Positions 51,515 through 60,278 are shown, counted from the first letter of the stretch. The stretch is 64,000 nt of DNA from Chelatococcus albus (GCF_030067675.1 NZ_JASJEV010000001.1:262309-326308); one strand, 5' to 3'. Numbers and translations are program-made. The notes: generated from the sequence alone by a model not told the origin.

Positions 51515-52363
51515 ATGAAGCTCGTGCGTTACGGCCAGCCGGGACAGGAAAGGCCCGGTCTCGTCGACGCTGACGGAACCATTCGCGACCTCTCCGCCGT
51601 CGTGCCCGACATCGCCGGCGCAGCGCTTTCAAAGGCCAGGCTCGCCGAAATCGCGAAGATGGATCCGAAGACCCTCCCGGTCGTGCCCGCAGGCACGCGG
51701 CTCGGCCCCTGCGTCGGCAACGTGCGCAACTTTGTCGCCGTTGGCCTGAACTTCGCCGACCATGCGGCGGAGACCGGCGCCGAGATCCCGAAGGAACCGA
51801 TCCTCTTCAACAAGGCCCCGTCCTGCATCGTCGGCCCGAACGACGACGTTGTGCTGCCGCGCGGCTCGAAGAAGACCGACTGGGAGGTGGAACTTGCCGT
51901 CGTCATCGGCGAGCGCGCCTCCTACGTGCCGGAGCACGACGCCCTGTCGGTCGTCGCGGGCTACTGCATCTGCAACGACGTGTCGGAACGCGAATACCAG
52001 ATCGAGCGCGGCGGCCAGTGGATGAAGGGCAAGGGCTGCCCGACTTTCGGCCCGCTGGGCCCCTGGCTGGTCACAGCCGACGAGGTCGCCGACGTGCAGA
52101 ACCTCGGCATGTGGCTCGACGTGAACGGCGAACGCATGCAGACGGGCTCGACGAAGACCATGATCTTCGACGTTGTGAAGCTCGTCTCCTACATCTCGCA
52201 TTTCATGGTGCTTGAGCCCGGCGACGTCATCACCACCGGCACGCCGCCCGGCGTCGGCCTCGGCATGAAGCCGCCACGCTTTCTCAAGGCGGGCGATGTG
52301 GTGAGCCTCGGGATCGACGGCCTGGGCGTGCAGAAGCAGACGGTCGTCGCCTACCACGGCTGA
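51515..52363 (+). CDS. Fumarylacetoacetate hydrolase family protein
   Basis: A 282-residue FAH-fold metal-dependent hydrolase or decarboxylase. The C-terminal domain shows NFADHAAETGAEIPKEPILF, the acidic metal site WEVELAVVIG, GYCICNDVSEREYQ, GCPTFGPLGPWLV, and VLEPGDVITTGTPPGVGLG. Enzymes of this type include acylpyruvate hydrolases, ureidoglycolate lyases and oxaloacetate decarboxylases; many sit in aromatic or sugar-acid pathways. Start ATG 51515 has a strong GGAGGAAA site. Upstream lies a palindrome and a divergent FadL-like porin, so uptake plus breakdown of a hydrophobic or aromatic compound is possible but unproved. Confidence 0.93.
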   Translation: MKLVRYGQPGQERPGLVDADGTIRDLSAVVPDIAGAALSKARLAEIAKMDPKTLPVVPAGTRLGPCVGNVRNFVAVGLNFADHAAETGAEIPKEPILFNKAPSCIVGPNDDVVLPRGSKKTDWEVELAVVIGERASYVPEHDALSVVAGYCICNDVSEREYQIERGGQWMKGKGCPTFGPLGPWLVTADEVADVQNLGMWLDVNGERMQTGSTKTMIFDVVKLVSYISHFMVLEPGDVITTGTPPGVGLGMKPPRFLKAGDVVSLGIDGLGVQKQTVVAYHG

Positions 52364-52646
52364 CGTGAATGCGCCCTCGCCCCGCGGGCAAGGGCGCTGC
52401 CATCTCGCGACAGGCCGGGTCCGTGGGTACCGCGGCCCCGGCCGGGGCGGCCGCGAGGCATGCCTCAAACACCGCGGTGCGGAAGCCGCCACCTCACGCC
52501 TTCCCTTGCATGCCGTGCATGCGAAATCCGGCAGGCGAGCAGATCCCAAGCCACTCCTTCCCTCCACGCTCACCACGACGCGCGGAGGGATCGGAGCTGC
52601 GGAGGCCGATGCGGCTGTCACGCCGGGCGGCCTCGGGCCAGGGCCT

Positions 52647-53621
52647 TCAGGCCAGGCCGAGCATGAGGCGGATGTTCTGCACCGCCGCTCCGGACGCTCC
52701 CTTGCCGAGATTGTCGAGCCGGGCCACGAGCACGGCCTGCCGGCGGGCCTCGTTGGCGAAGACGTGCAGCTCGAGCCTGTCGGTGCCGTTCAGGGCCTGG
52801 GGCTCGAGCTTGCCGCTCTTCAGCTCCGGCGCGTCGAGCGGGGCGACGCTCACCAGTTCGCTGCCCGCATAGCGCTCGGCGAGGACGGCGTGCAGGTCCG
52901 CCGCCTTGGGGCTGCCCGGCAGGGAATCGAGATGCAGCGGGACGGAGACGAGCATCCCCTGCCGGAAATTGCCCACCGAGGGTACGAAGATCGGGCGGCG
53001 CGTCAGCCCGGCATATTGCTGCATCTCCGGAAGGTGCTTGTGCTCGAGGCCAAGCCCGTAGAGCTCGAAAGCCGGCGCCGTACCGGCCTCGTAGGCTTCG
53101 ATCATCGACTTGCCACCGCCGGAGTAGCCGCTTACCGCATTGATCGTGATCGGGTAGTCCCTGGGCACGAGCCCCGCATCGACGAGCGGCCGCAGGAGGG
53201 CGGTCGAGCCCGTCGGATAGCAGCCGGGATTGGCGACCCGCCTCGCCTCGGCGATCATCCTGGCGTGATCGGGCGTGAGTTCGGCGAAGCCGTAGACCCA
53301 GCCCGGCGCCACGCGGTGGGCCGTGCTGGCGTCGAGCACGCGGGGGCCTGCGTCGCCCAAGGAATCGACGAGCGCGACGGTCTCCCTCGCCGCCTCGTCC
53401 GGCAGGCAGAGGACGGCGAGATCGACCTCGGCGAGCAGCGCCTTCTTCGCCTGCAGGTCCTTGCGCAGCTCCGCGCTGATGCTCTTCACCTCGACCTGCG
53501 GCAGAGCGCGCAGGCGCTCGCGGATCCCGAGGCCCGTGGTGCCGGCCTCGCCGTCGATGAAGAGGCTCGGCTTGCCGGCGTTGCGCAGGCTCGTGCCCTG
53601 ACCTTGCGTTCTGGCGTCCAT
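52647..53621 (-). CDS. argC: N-acetyl-gamma-glutamyl-phosphate reductase, type 2
   Basis: ArgC reduces N-acetylglutamyl phosphate in arginine synthesis. The 324-residue protein is the shorter type 2 form: [41 protein letters not shown], catalytic Cys in [18 protein letters not shown] and [19 protein letters not shown]. The ATG at 53621 places the N-terminus ~20 residues before the NADP fold; the frame is open 28 codons further. It lies between two regions of about 280 bases: the downstream one (52364-52646) shows nothing recognisable, and the upstream one contains the hairpins that end the agmatinase-like gene. Confidence 0.95.
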   Translation of the reverse strand: MDARTQGQGTSLRNAGKPSLFIDGEAGTTGLGIRERLRALPQVEVKSISAELRKDLQAKKALLAEVDLAVLCLPDEAARETVALVDSLGDAGPRVLDASTAHRVAPGWVYGFAELTPDHARMIAEARRVANPGCYPTGSTALLRPLVDAGLVPRDYPITINAVSGYSGGGKSMIEAYEAGTAPAFELYGLGLEHKHLPEMQQYAGLTRRPIFVPSVGNFRQGMLVSVPLHLDSLPGSPKAADLHAVLAERYAGSELVSVAPLDAPELKSGKLEPQALNGTDRLELHVFANEARRQAVLVARLDNLGKGASGAAVQNIRLMLGLA

Positions 53622-53723
53622 GGGAGCGTCCTTGTGCTTCCTCGCGGGGTCCCGCGGGCCTCCGCCGGGTCGAGGTCCGCTGCGTTCGGGATCTTCGTGC
53701 ACCAATCCCGGCGCACAACAAAA

Positions 53724-53746
53724 AAGCCGCGCTTGCGGCGCGGCTT
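53724..53746 (-). terminator. Rho-independent terminator of the agmatinase-like gene
   Basis: A 9-bp GC-rich stem (53724-53732 with 53738-53746) is followed on the minus strand by TTTTTT, a classic terminator lying upstream of argC and downstream of the leftward agmatinase-like gene. Confidence 0.75.
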
Positions 53747-53859
53747 CACGAGCGAACGTGCGGGCCCGTCATCGCGCGCGCCGGGGGGCGGTCACGAAGC
53801 GGCGTCGGATCATGCGGGCGTTCAGGCTCGTCATGCCCGCGTAGATGGCGGAGGAACTG

Positions 53860-53886
53860 GCGTCTGTCAACGGCATTGACAGACGC
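53860..53886 (-). other. Perfect inverted repeat after the agmatinase-like gene
   Basis: GCGTCTGTCA and TGACAGACGC are separated by 7 bases, 14 bases past the gene's stop. There is no T-run, so it may protect the mRNA 3' end or act with the stronger terminator at 53724-53746. Confidence 0.4.
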
Positions 53887-53900
53887 CCGGCTGAGGCGAT

Positions 53901-54863
53901 CTAGCCGCCCGCCTTCTCGGCCAGGATCTGCATGTAGTGTTGTGCCACCGCCGAGGCGGCGATGGCCGTCATGTCGGCGTGATCGTAGGGCGGTGCCACC
54001 TCCACCACATCCATGCCGCGCCAGTCGAGTGAGCGGATGGCCCAAAGCGCCGCCAGCGCATCGGCGGACGACAGGCCGCCGGCCACCGGCGTGCCCGTGC
54101 CGGGCGCAAAGGCCGGATCGAGCGCATCGATGTCGAAGGTGAGGTACGCGGGCGCACCGCCGACACGGTCGCGCACGAGCTCGGCAACGCCCTTCGGCCC
54201 GAGCGCCTGCACCTCGTAGGCATCGATGATCTCGATGCCGAAATCGTCCGGCGCCACCGTGCGGATGCCGACCTGAATCGAGCGCGCCGGATCGATCAAG
54301 CCCTCCGCCACGGCCCGGGTGACGAAGCTGCCGTGCGAGATCTTTGTGCCGTCGTCCTCCCAGGTGTCCTGGTGGGCGTCGAACTGCACGAGGGCGAGCG
54401 GGCCGTGCACCGCCACATGGGCGCGCAGCAGAGGCAGGGTGACGGAGTGATCGCCGCCGAGGGTGACGAGATGGCAGCCTTCGTCAAGGATCTCCCTGGC
54501 CTGCGTCTCGATGAGGCGCGGCACCTCGGCGATCTTCCCGTAGTCGAAGGAACAGTCGCCGTAGTCGACGACCGTCAGCGTCGCGAAGGGATCGAGTCCG
54601 GAAGGGAATTGCGGGTCGCCGTCGAAGATCGCCGAGGCACGGCGAATGGCCTGGCAGCCGAAGCGCGCACCGGGGCGGTTCGACGTGGCGCAGTCGAAGG
54701 GCACACCCCAGACGACGACGTCCACCCCCTCGAGCTGCCGGGTCAGGCGGCGACGCATGAAGGACAGGACCCCCCCGTAGGTCGGCTCCGGCGAGCCGCC
54801 CTTGAGCGGCCCGAGGAAGGCGTTGTCGGTGGGGCGCGGGCGGATCGGATCGTCGGCGGCCAA
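53901..54863 (-). CDS. speB: Agmatinase / ureohydrolase family protein
   Basis: Arginase-fold metallohydrolase, 320 residues, predicted to release urea from agmatine or a related guanidino compound. The manganese ligands are all visible: VTLGGDHSVTLPLLRAH, LVQFDAHQDTWEDDG (DAHxD) and LTFDIDALDPAFAPGTGTPV (DxD). The start is unusual. No ATG lies near the family start, but TTG 54863 has AGGAG eight bases upstream and begins LAADDPIRPRPTDNAFLGP. Arginase, guanidinobutyrase and guanidinopropionase share this layout, so substrate is inferred. Divergent from the TlpA-like gene. Confidence 0.88.
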   Translation of the reverse strand: MAADDPIRPRPTDNAFLGPLKGGSPEPTYGGVLSFMRRRLTRQLEGVDVVVWGVPFDCATSNRPGARFGCQAIRRASAIFDGDPQFPSGLDPFATLTVVDYGDCSFDYGKIAEVPRLIETQAREILDEGCHLVTLGGDHSVTLPLLRAHVAVHGPLALVQFDAHQDTWEDDGTKISHGSFVTRAVAEGLIDPARSIQVGIRTVAPDDFGIEIIDAYEVQALGPKGVAELVRDRVGGAPAYLTFDIDALDPAFAPGTGTPVAGGLSSADALAALWAIRSLDWRGMDVVEVAPPYDHADMTAIAASAVAQHYMQILAEKAGG

Positions 54864-55023
54864 GATTCGGCTCCTGTCGGCAGCCGGCGCAGGATAGCCG
54901 CCCCCCGCATCGAGGCAACGGCGCCGGCCGCGCCCCGATCGCCCCCGCCCTCTCGCCACGCCCATGACACGAATCGGACGAACAGCATCGTTCCCAGGGC
55001 CGAACTCGATGGGGGAGAACCGG

Positions 55024-55605
55024 ATGAAGCGCCGCGACCTGCTGAAGGGGCTTTCCGCTGTCGGCCTGGCAGCCCCCGCCGCGCTCTCCTCCCGCGCCGT
55101 CCGGGCCGGGGAACGACCGCGCCTCGCCCACGACCTGCAGTTCAGGGAACTGCACCCCCTGCGCACCGTATCCTCGCTGGCGCTCCCGCGCCTCGACGGC
55201 CGGACGTCGGATTTCGCCCGGCTGCGCGGCAAGCTCGTGCTGGTGAACCTGTGGGCGACGTGGTGCCCGCAGTGCCGTCTCGAACTGCCCCTGCTCCGGT
55301 CGCTCGCGCGGCAGCAACGGCCGAACCTGCACGTGCTCGCCGTCGCCACCGATCGCGGCGGCAAGGCGGTCGTTGCACGCTATGTGGCGAAGCACGGCCT
55401 CGGCGATCTCGACGTCATCCTCGACCCGGACCAGCGCATTGCCCATTCGAACACCGACAATCCGAACGATGCGCCCTTCACCATCTACGCCATGCCCGCG
55501 ACCTATCTTGTCGATCCGGCCGGACAGATCGTCGGCTATGTCCCAGGCGCCGTCGACTGGACCTCAGGGCCGGCCGAGGCGCTGATGCGCCGCTACTCGG
55601 CCTGA
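55024..55605 (+). CDS. TlpA-like thioredoxin-fold disulfide reductase with Tat signal
   Basis: A 193-residue periplasmic thiol-disulfide protein. The leader MKRRDLLKGLSAVGLAAPAA has a twin-arginine motif and ends near SRAVRAG, so it is probably exported folded by Tat. The thioredoxin fold shows LRGKLVLVNLWATWCPQCRL with a CPQC active site, then ATDRGGKAVVARYVAKHG and MPATYLVDPAGQIVG with the cis-proline. Start ATG 55024 follows a GGGGGAGA site. Roles could include cytochrome c or copper-site maturation; the partner is unknown. Confidence 0.9.
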   Translation: MKRRDLLKGLSAVGLAAPAALSSRAVRAGERPRLAHDLQFRELHPLRTVSSLALPRLDGRTSDFARLRGKLVLVNLWATWCPQCRLELPLLRSLARQQRPNLHVLAVATDRGGKAVVARYVAKHGLGDLDVILDPDQRIAHSNTDNPNDAPFTIYAMPATYLVDPAGQIVGYVPGAVDWTSGPAEALMRRYSA

Positions 55606-55629
55606 CGGCACGGAGGCCGCAGGCACGAA

Positions 55630-55653
55630 AAAGGGCGGCCGAGGCCGCCCTTT
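55630..55653. terminator. Bidirectional terminator between TlpA-like gene and rpsI
   Basis: A 10-bp stem (55630-55639 with 55644-55653) has a 4-base loop and AAA/TTT outer pairs between two convergent genes. Confidence 0.75.
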
Positions 55654-55678
55654 CGCGCTCGTATGGTCGAAACGCCGA

Positions 55679-56158
55679 TCAGCGCTTCGAGAACTGGAAG
55701 GAACGACGGGCTTTCTTGCGGCCGTACTTCTTGCGCTCGACTACGCGGCTGTCGCGGGTGAGGAAGCCTTCCTTCTTGAGGACGGAGCGCAGCTCCGGCT
55801 CGTAGTGCGTCAGGGCCTTGGCAAGGCCGTGGCGCACGGCGCCGGCCTGACCGGACAGACCACCGCCGTCCACCGACACCATCACGTCGTACTGGTCGAC
55901 GCGGCCGGCCACGACGAGCGGCTGCTGCAGGATCATGCGCAGAACCGGACGAGCGAAGTACACGTCGAGCTCACGACCGTTGACGACGATCTTACCGGCG
56001 CCGGGCTTGATCCAGACGCGCGCAATGGCGTCCTTGCGCTTGCCGGTGGCGTAGGCGCGGCCTTGGGCGTCGAGCTTCTGCACGTGCACCGGAGCCTCGG
56101 GGGCAACCGGAGCGACCTTCTGACCGAGATCGGACAGGCTCTGGAGGGTCTCGGCCAT
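55679..56158 (-). CDS. rpsI: 30S ribosomal protein S9
   Basis: Small-subunit protein whose C-terminal tail reaches the P-site tRNA. It has 159 residues, with the ~25-residue N-terminal extension common in Alphaproteobacteria. Core: [40 protein letters not shown], and the basic tail [20 protein letters not shown] ending FSKR. Only two bases separate it from rplM, with which it forms the conserved L13-S9 operon. Confidence 0.98.
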   Translation of the reverse strand: MAETLQSLSDLGQKVAPVAPEAPVHVQKLDAQGRAYATGKRKDAIARVWIKPGAGKIVVNGRELDVYFARPVLRMILQQPLVVAGRVDQYDVMVSVDGGGLSGQAGAVRHGLAKALTHYEPELRSVLKKEGFLTRDSRVVERKKYGRKKARRSFQFSKR

Positions 56159-56160
56159 GG

Positions 56161-56625
56161 TCAGGCGGTCCTCGCGTTCTTGCGGTTCAGCGAAGCGACG
56201 TCGAGCGCTTCGGGCTGCTGCGCCTCATGGGGATGCTCGGCGCCACCGTAGACACGGAGGTTGCCGAGCTGCTTGCGGCCGAGCGGACCGCGCGGGAGCA
56301 TGCGCTCCACCGCCTTCTCGACGACGCGCTCCGGGAAGCGGCCCTCGAGGATGAACTTGGCGGTGCGCTCCTTGATGCCGCCCGGATAGCCGGTGTGGTG
56401 GTAGTACACCTTCTGGTCGCGCTTCTTGCCGGTGAACACCACCTTGTCGGCGTTGATCACGATGACGTTGTCGCCGCAGTCCACGTGAGGCGTGAAGGTG
56501 GCCTTGTGCTTGCCGCGCAGGCGCATGGCTACGATCGAAGCCAGGCGCCCGACGACGAGCCCCTCAGCGTCGATGAGCACCCACTTCTTCTCGACGTCGG
56601 CAGGCTTCGCCGAATAGGTCTTCAT
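56161..56625 (-). CDS. rplM: 50S ribosomal protein L13
   Basis: Early-assembling large-subunit protein, 154 residues. It shows [79 protein letters not shown] and [20 protein letters not shown]. First gene of the rplM-rpsI operon. Confidence 0.98.
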   Translation of the reverse strand: MKTYSAKPADVEKKWVLIDAEGLVVGRLASIVAMRLRGKHKATFTPHVDCGDNVIVINADKVVFTGKKRDQKVYYHHTGYPGGIKERTAKFILEGRFPERVVEKAVERMLPRGPLGRKQLGNLRVYGGAEHPHEAQQPEALDVASLNRKNARTA

Positions 56626-56720
56626 GGGGTCTCTTCCGAGATATCGGGCGGAGCCGGGCTAGGGCGCCGCGATGAAAAAACGCGCGCCCGGCATCGGCCG
56701 GGCAACGCGATGTGGGCGTG

Positions 56721-56749
56721 GCTCTACCGTGAGGCGCCCCATTCGTCAA
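56721..56749 (-). promoter_or_regulatory. Candidate promoter of rplM-rpsI
   Basis: On the minus strand TTGACG (56744-56749) and TAGAGC (56721-56726) are 17 bases apart, about 95 bases before the rplM ATG. The -10 is weak, as is usual in this group. Confidence 0.45.
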
Positions 56750-56772
56750 GCCGAATTTGCACACGAGCTTTC

Positions 56773-56792
56773 TGAAAACTGATTAGTTTTCA
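56773..56792. other. AT-rich inverted repeat
   Basis: TGAAAACT and AGTTTTCA flank GATT. The repeat lies in an AT-rich patch 31 bases past the stop of the leftward thioesterase gene and upstream of the rplM promoter. It could be a weak terminator of the former or a regulatory site of the latter. Confidence 0.4.
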
Positions 56793-56823
56793 TCATCTTA
56801 TGCGTAGAGGTAAAATAGCACCA

Positions 56824-57288
56824 TCATTTTTCACCGCGCGGCGGGATGGAGTACGTGCCGGTGGCATGGGCCACCAGTTCGTTCTCGCCCTCGGATCGGA
56901 TGGCGACCTCCCCAACGGCGAGGCGTTTGCCGAGCTTGAGAAGGCGGCATTCGGCGAGGAGCGCACGCTGCGCCGGCTTGCGGAGGAAGTTTAAGCTGAG
57001 GTTCGTCGTCACCGCGAGAGCGACCGGCCCGATCGACGACAGTATGGCGACGTAGAGCGCGAGATCGGCGAGCGCCATGATGGTGGGGCCGGAGATGGTG
57101 CCGCCTGGCCTGAGGTGTCGCTCGTGATAGGCGCAGCGAACCGTCGCCGCGAGGGGCGCGAGCGCCTCGATCGAATAGGTGCGCCCGCCATGGTGGATCT
57201 GCGGGAACTCGCGATCGAGGAAAGCTTCGACCTCGGCGATGCTCATCACCGGCAACTGCGCCGCGGGCGCGACATAGGGCAGGTTCAT
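56824..57288 (-). CDS. PaaI family hotdog-fold thioesterase
   Basis: A 154-residue hotdog thioesterase predicted to hydrolyse small acyl-CoA. The domain is visible from YSIEALAPLAATVRCAYHER through HLRPGGTISGPTIMALADLA, where the GGTISGP turn and following acidic helix form the active-site region, then TTNLSLNFLRKPAQ and LAVGEVAI. The ATG at 57288 follows a GAGGGGA site and gives the family-length N-terminus. It is divergent from an enoyl-CoA hydratase-like gene, so both may act on CoA thioesters. Confidence 0.9.
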   Translation of the reverse strand: MNLPYVAPAAQLPVMSIAEVEAFLDREFPQIHHGGRTYSIEALAPLAATVRCAYHERHLRPGGTISGPTIMALADLALYVAILSSIGPVALAVTTNLSLNFLRKPAQRALLAECRLLKLGKRLAVGEVAIRSEGENELVAHATGTYSIPPRGEK

Positions 57289-57455
57289 GCGTGTCCCCTC
57301 ACGTCGACTTTTCCGTTTGCTCACCTTGCAGCACGCCCGTCTCGCCGCGACAATTGGCAGAAGCGCCAAGGCACCTGCGCGCCCCGGCACCAACGGGCGC
57401 GCATTGCCGAAGATGAAGAGACATTGATCCGCTGTGCGCGGGAGGATCGCCGCAT

Positions 57456-58271
57456 ATGACCGCCCATACCGCCATCGAGACCGAAGCCGTGCTCCTGCGC
57501 CAGGATGCGGATGCCGTCGCGACGCTCACCCTCAACCGGCCGGCAGCGCGCAACAGCCTGTCCGAAGCACTCATCGAAGCCTTGACGGTGGAGCTCGACC
57601 GGCTCGCGGAGGACAAGAGCATACGGGCCGTGATCCTGGCGGCAAACGGCCCGGTCTTCTCCGCCGGACACGACCTGAAGGAGATGACGGCGCATCGCGC
57701 CGACGCCGACCGCGGTCGCACCTACTTCACCGATGTTCTCGGCCGCTGCTCGGCCATGATGCAGCGCATCGTGCGCCTGCCGCAGCCGGTGATCGGAGCC
57801 GTCGAAGGAGTGGCGACGGCCGCGGGCTGCCAGCTCGTGGCGAGCTGCGATCTCGCGGTCGCAGGCGCAGAAGCACGCTTCTGCACGCCGGGCGTGCACA
57901 TCGGGCTCTTCTGTTCCACCCCGATGGTGGCGCTGTCACGCAACCTCGCTCGCAAGCACGCCATGGAGATGCTCCTTCTCGGCGAGATGGTGCGGGCCGA
58001 CGATGCCCACCGATTCGGGCTCGTCAATCGGGTGGTGGCGGCTGGTGAAGCGCTGGCGGAGGCCCGGCGCATGGCGCTCGCGATCGCCTCGAAGTCGCCG
58101 CTGACGCTCAAGACCGGCAAGCGCGCCTTCTACGAGCAGCTCGAAATGGGCCTGTCGCGCGCCTACGACCATGCTTCGCAAGTGATGGTCGAAAACATGC
58201 TGGCCCGCGATGCCGAGGAGGGCATCGGCGCCTTCATGGAGAAGCGCGAGCCGCGATGGCAGGGGCGCTGA
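57456..58271 (+). CDS. Enoyl-CoA hydratase/isomerase family protein, ECHDC3-like
   Basis: A 271-residue crotonase-fold protein: LTLNRPAARNSLSEALIEAL, ANGPVFSAGHDLKEMTAH with the oxyanion hole, GVATAAGCQLVASCDLAVAG and FCTPGVHIGLFCSTPMVALS. The two catalytic glutamates of enoyl-CoA hydratase appear replaced, by Gln in GCQLVASCD and by Gly in PGVHIGL. This matches the ECHDC3-like subgroup and makes classical hydratase activity doubtful. Its end overlaps the longest possible frame of the CoA-binding protein gene that follows, so they are probably one transcript. Confidence 0.9.
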   Translation: MTAHTAIETEAVLLRQDADAVATLTLNRPAARNSLSEALIEALTVELDRLAEDKSIRAVILAANGPVFSAGHDLKEMTAHRADADRGRTYFTDVLGRCSAMMQRIVRLPQPVIGAVEGVATAAGCQLVASCDLAVAGAEARFCTPGVHIGLFCSTPMVALSRNLARKHAMEMLLLGEMVRADDAHRFGLVNRVVAAGEALAEARRMALAIASKSPLTLKTGKRAFYEQLEMGLSRAYDHASQVMVENMLARDAEEGIGAFMEKREPRWQGR

Positions 58272-58333
58272 GCGAGCGCTCGGCTCGGGCATCGGCAATC
58301 GGGGCGGGCTTGGGGCACATGAATTGGGGGCAC

Positions 58334-58855
58334 ATGAATCACGACAGCTATCCGGATGAATACATCCGCGCCATCCTGACGGGCGTGCGGAAGATCGCGC
58401 TCGTCGGCGCCTCGACCAATCCTGCGCGCCCCAGCTGGATCGTCATGAAATACCTCGTCGATCGCGGCTACGACGTCTTTCCCGTCAATCCGGGCCAGGC
58501 CGGCAAGGAGATTCTCGGCCAGCGCGTCTACGGGCATCTGGCCGACCTGCCGGAGCGCATCGACATGGTCGACATCTTCCGCAATGCGGAGGCGGCCGGC
58601 CGCGTGGTCGACGAGGCGATCGCCCTGTCGCCGCGCCCGCGGGTGATCTGGATGCAGCTCTCCGTGCGCAACGACGAGGCGGCCATGCAGGCCGAAGCCG
58701 CCGGCATCAAGGTCGTCATGAACCGCTGCCCCAAGATCGAATATGGGCGCCTCTCGGGCGAGATCGGGTGGCAGGGCGTGAACTCGCGCATCATCTCCGC
58801 CAAGAAGCCAGCACTCGCCGGCCGTGGCTTCCAGAAGCTGTCGATCGATCGCTGA
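58334..58855 (+). CDS. CoA-binding domain protein, YccU family
   Basis: A 173-residue Rossmann-type CoA-binding protein similar to E. coli YccU. Core elements are IALVGASTNPARPSWIVMKY, GYDVFPVNPGQAGKEILGQ, DMVDIFRNAEAAGRVVDEAI and IWMQLSVRNDEAAMQAEAAG, ending in NRCPKIEYGRL. ATG 58334 fits the family; ATG 58319 is five codons earlier. It follows the crotonase gene by 62 bases and precedes metY. The role is not known. Confidence 0.9.
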   Translation: MNHDSYPDEYIRAILTGVRKIALVGASTNPARPSWIVMKYLVDRGYDVFPVNPGQAGKEILGQRVYGHLADLPERIDMVDIFRNAEAAGRVVDEAIALSPRPRVIWMQLSVRNDEAAMQAEAAGIKVVMNRCPKIEYGRLSGEIGWQGVNSRIISAKKPALAGRGFQKLSIDR

Positions 58856-58883
58856 GCGTGAAGACGCCGACCATCGTCGGTCG

Positions 58884-58912
58884 TTGACCCGAACGATCGT
58901 TCTCTATATCGA
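58884..58912 (+). promoter_or_regulatory. Promoter with embedded palindrome upstream of metY
   Basis: TTGACC at 58884-58889 pairs with TATCGA at 58907-58912 (17-base spacer) or TATATC at 58905-58910 (15-base spacer). The spacer contains the perfect 12-base palindrome GAACGATCGTTC (58891-58902), and a further GAACGAAC half-site follows at 58911-58918. This layout suggests a repressor site overlapping the metY promoter; no SAM riboswitch was seen. Confidence 0.45.
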
Positions 58913-58973
58913 ACGAACCGGCCGCCACCGCGAACGGAACGGGCGCGCCGCGCAGCAGCAAGGGAGACGTCCG

Positions 58974-60257
58974 ATGGCCGACCGCGAACCGGGGTTCAAC
59001 ACGCTCGCTGTACATGCCGGCGCCCAGCCGGATCCTGCCACCGGCGCCCGTGCCACGCCGATCTACCAGACGACCTCGTTCGTCTTCGACGACGTCGACC
59101 ATGCGGCCTCGCTCTTCGGCCTCCAGGCGTTTGGCAATATCTATACCCGCATCGGCAATCCGACGAACGCCGTACTGGAGGAGCGCGTCGCGGCGCTCGA
59201 GGGCGGCACGGCGGCGCTCGCCGTGGCATCCGGGCATGCCGCCGAATTCCTGACCTTCCACGCCCTCCTGCAGCCGGGCGACGAATTCATCGCGGCCAGG
59301 AAGCTCTACGGCGGCTCGATCAACCAGTTCAGCCAGTCCTACAAGAGCTTCGGCTGGAACGTCGTCTGGGCCGACACGGACGACCCCGCGTCCTTCGAGC
59401 GTGCCCTGACCCCGCGCACCAAGGCGATCTTCGTCGAGTCGATCGCCAATCCGGGCGGCGTGATCGTCGACCTCGAGGCGATCTCGGCCGTGGCCAAGCG
59501 CGCCAATATCCCGCTGATCGTCGACAATACGATGGCTACCCCCTATCTGTGGCGGCCGATCGAACACGGTGCCGACATCGTCGTCCACTCGGCGACGAAA
59601 TTTCTCGGCGGCCACGGCAATTCGATCGGCGGCCTGATCGTCGACGCCGGCAGCTTCAACTGGGTGGGCGACGCGCGCTATCCGCTCCTCTCAGCCCCGC
59701 GCCCGGAATACGGGGGAATGGTGCTTGGCGAGACCTTCGGCAACTTCGCCTTCGCAATCGCGACGCGGGTCCTCGGGCTGCGCGATCTTGGTCCTGCCCT
59801 CTCGCCCTTCAACGCCTTCCTGATCCTCAACGGCATCGAGACCTTGCCGCTGCGCATGCAGCGCCAGTCCGACACCGCGCTCGCGGTGGCCGAGCACCTC
59901 GCCGGCCATCCGGCGGTGTCGTGGGTGAGCTATCCGGGCCTCCCGACGGACCGCTACCACAACCTCGCCAGGAAATACGTGCCGAAGGGCGCTGGCGCCG
60001 TCTTCACCTTCGGCCTGAAGGGCGGATACGAAGCGGGCGTCGCCTTCGTGTCGAACCTGAAGCTCTTCTCGCATCTCGCCAACATCGGCGACACGCGCTC
60101 CCTCGTTATCCATCCGGCCTCGACCACCCATCGCCAGCTTTCCGATGAACAGAAGGTGGTCGCCGGCGCCGGCCCGGAGGTCGTGCGCCTGTCGGTCGGG
60201 CTGGAGGACAGGGCGGACCTGATCGCCGACATCGACCAGGCGCTCGCAGCGGCCTGA
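58974..60257 (+). CDS. metY: O-acetylhomoserine sulfhydrylase (aminocarboxypropyltransferase)
   Basis: PLP enzyme of the Cys/Met metabolism family making homocysteine from O-acetylhomoserine and sulfide; 427 residues, the longer MetY length rather than the ~395 of MetZ. Motifs: FNTLAVHAGAQPDPATGAR, PIYQTTSFVFDDVDHAASLF, IYTRIGNPTNAVLEERVAAL, VDNTMATPYL, the PLP-lysine site HSATKFLGGHGNSIGG, and SLVIHPASTTHRQLSDEQ. ATG 58974 has an AGGGAGA site. Its own promoter and a palindrome precede it. Confidence 0.95.
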   Translation: MADREPGFNTLAVHAGAQPDPATGARATPIYQTTSFVFDDVDHAASLFGLQAFGNIYTRIGNPTNAVLEERVAALEGGTAALAVASGHAAEFLTFHALLQPGDEFIAARKLYGGSINQFSQSYKSFGWNVVWADTDDPASFERALTPRTKAIFVESIANPGGVIVDLEAISAVAKRANIPLIVDNTMATPYLWRPIEHGADIVVHSATKFLGGHGNSIGGLIVDAGSFNWVGDARYPLLSAPRPEYGGMVLGETFGNFAFAIATRVLGLRDLGPALSPFNAFLILNGIETLPLRMQRQSDTALAVAEHLAGHPAVSWVSYPGLPTDRYHNLARKYVPKGAGAVFTFGLKGGYEAGVAFVSNLKLFSHLANIGDTRSLVIHPASTTHRQLSDEQKVVAGAGPEVVRLSVGLEDRADLIADIDQALAAA

Positions 60258-60278
60258 CATATCGGCGACCGAGGCAGA

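Noticed and set aside
53747-53860. A 21-codon minus-strand open frame starting MTSLNARMIRRR
   Set aside because: It is very short, lies between two hairpins after the agmatinase-like gene, has no clear ribosome site and no known counterpart.
58856-58973. SAM riboswitch before metY
   Set aside because: The conserved SAM-II pseudoknot elements are not present; instead a promoter with a short palindrome fills the space.
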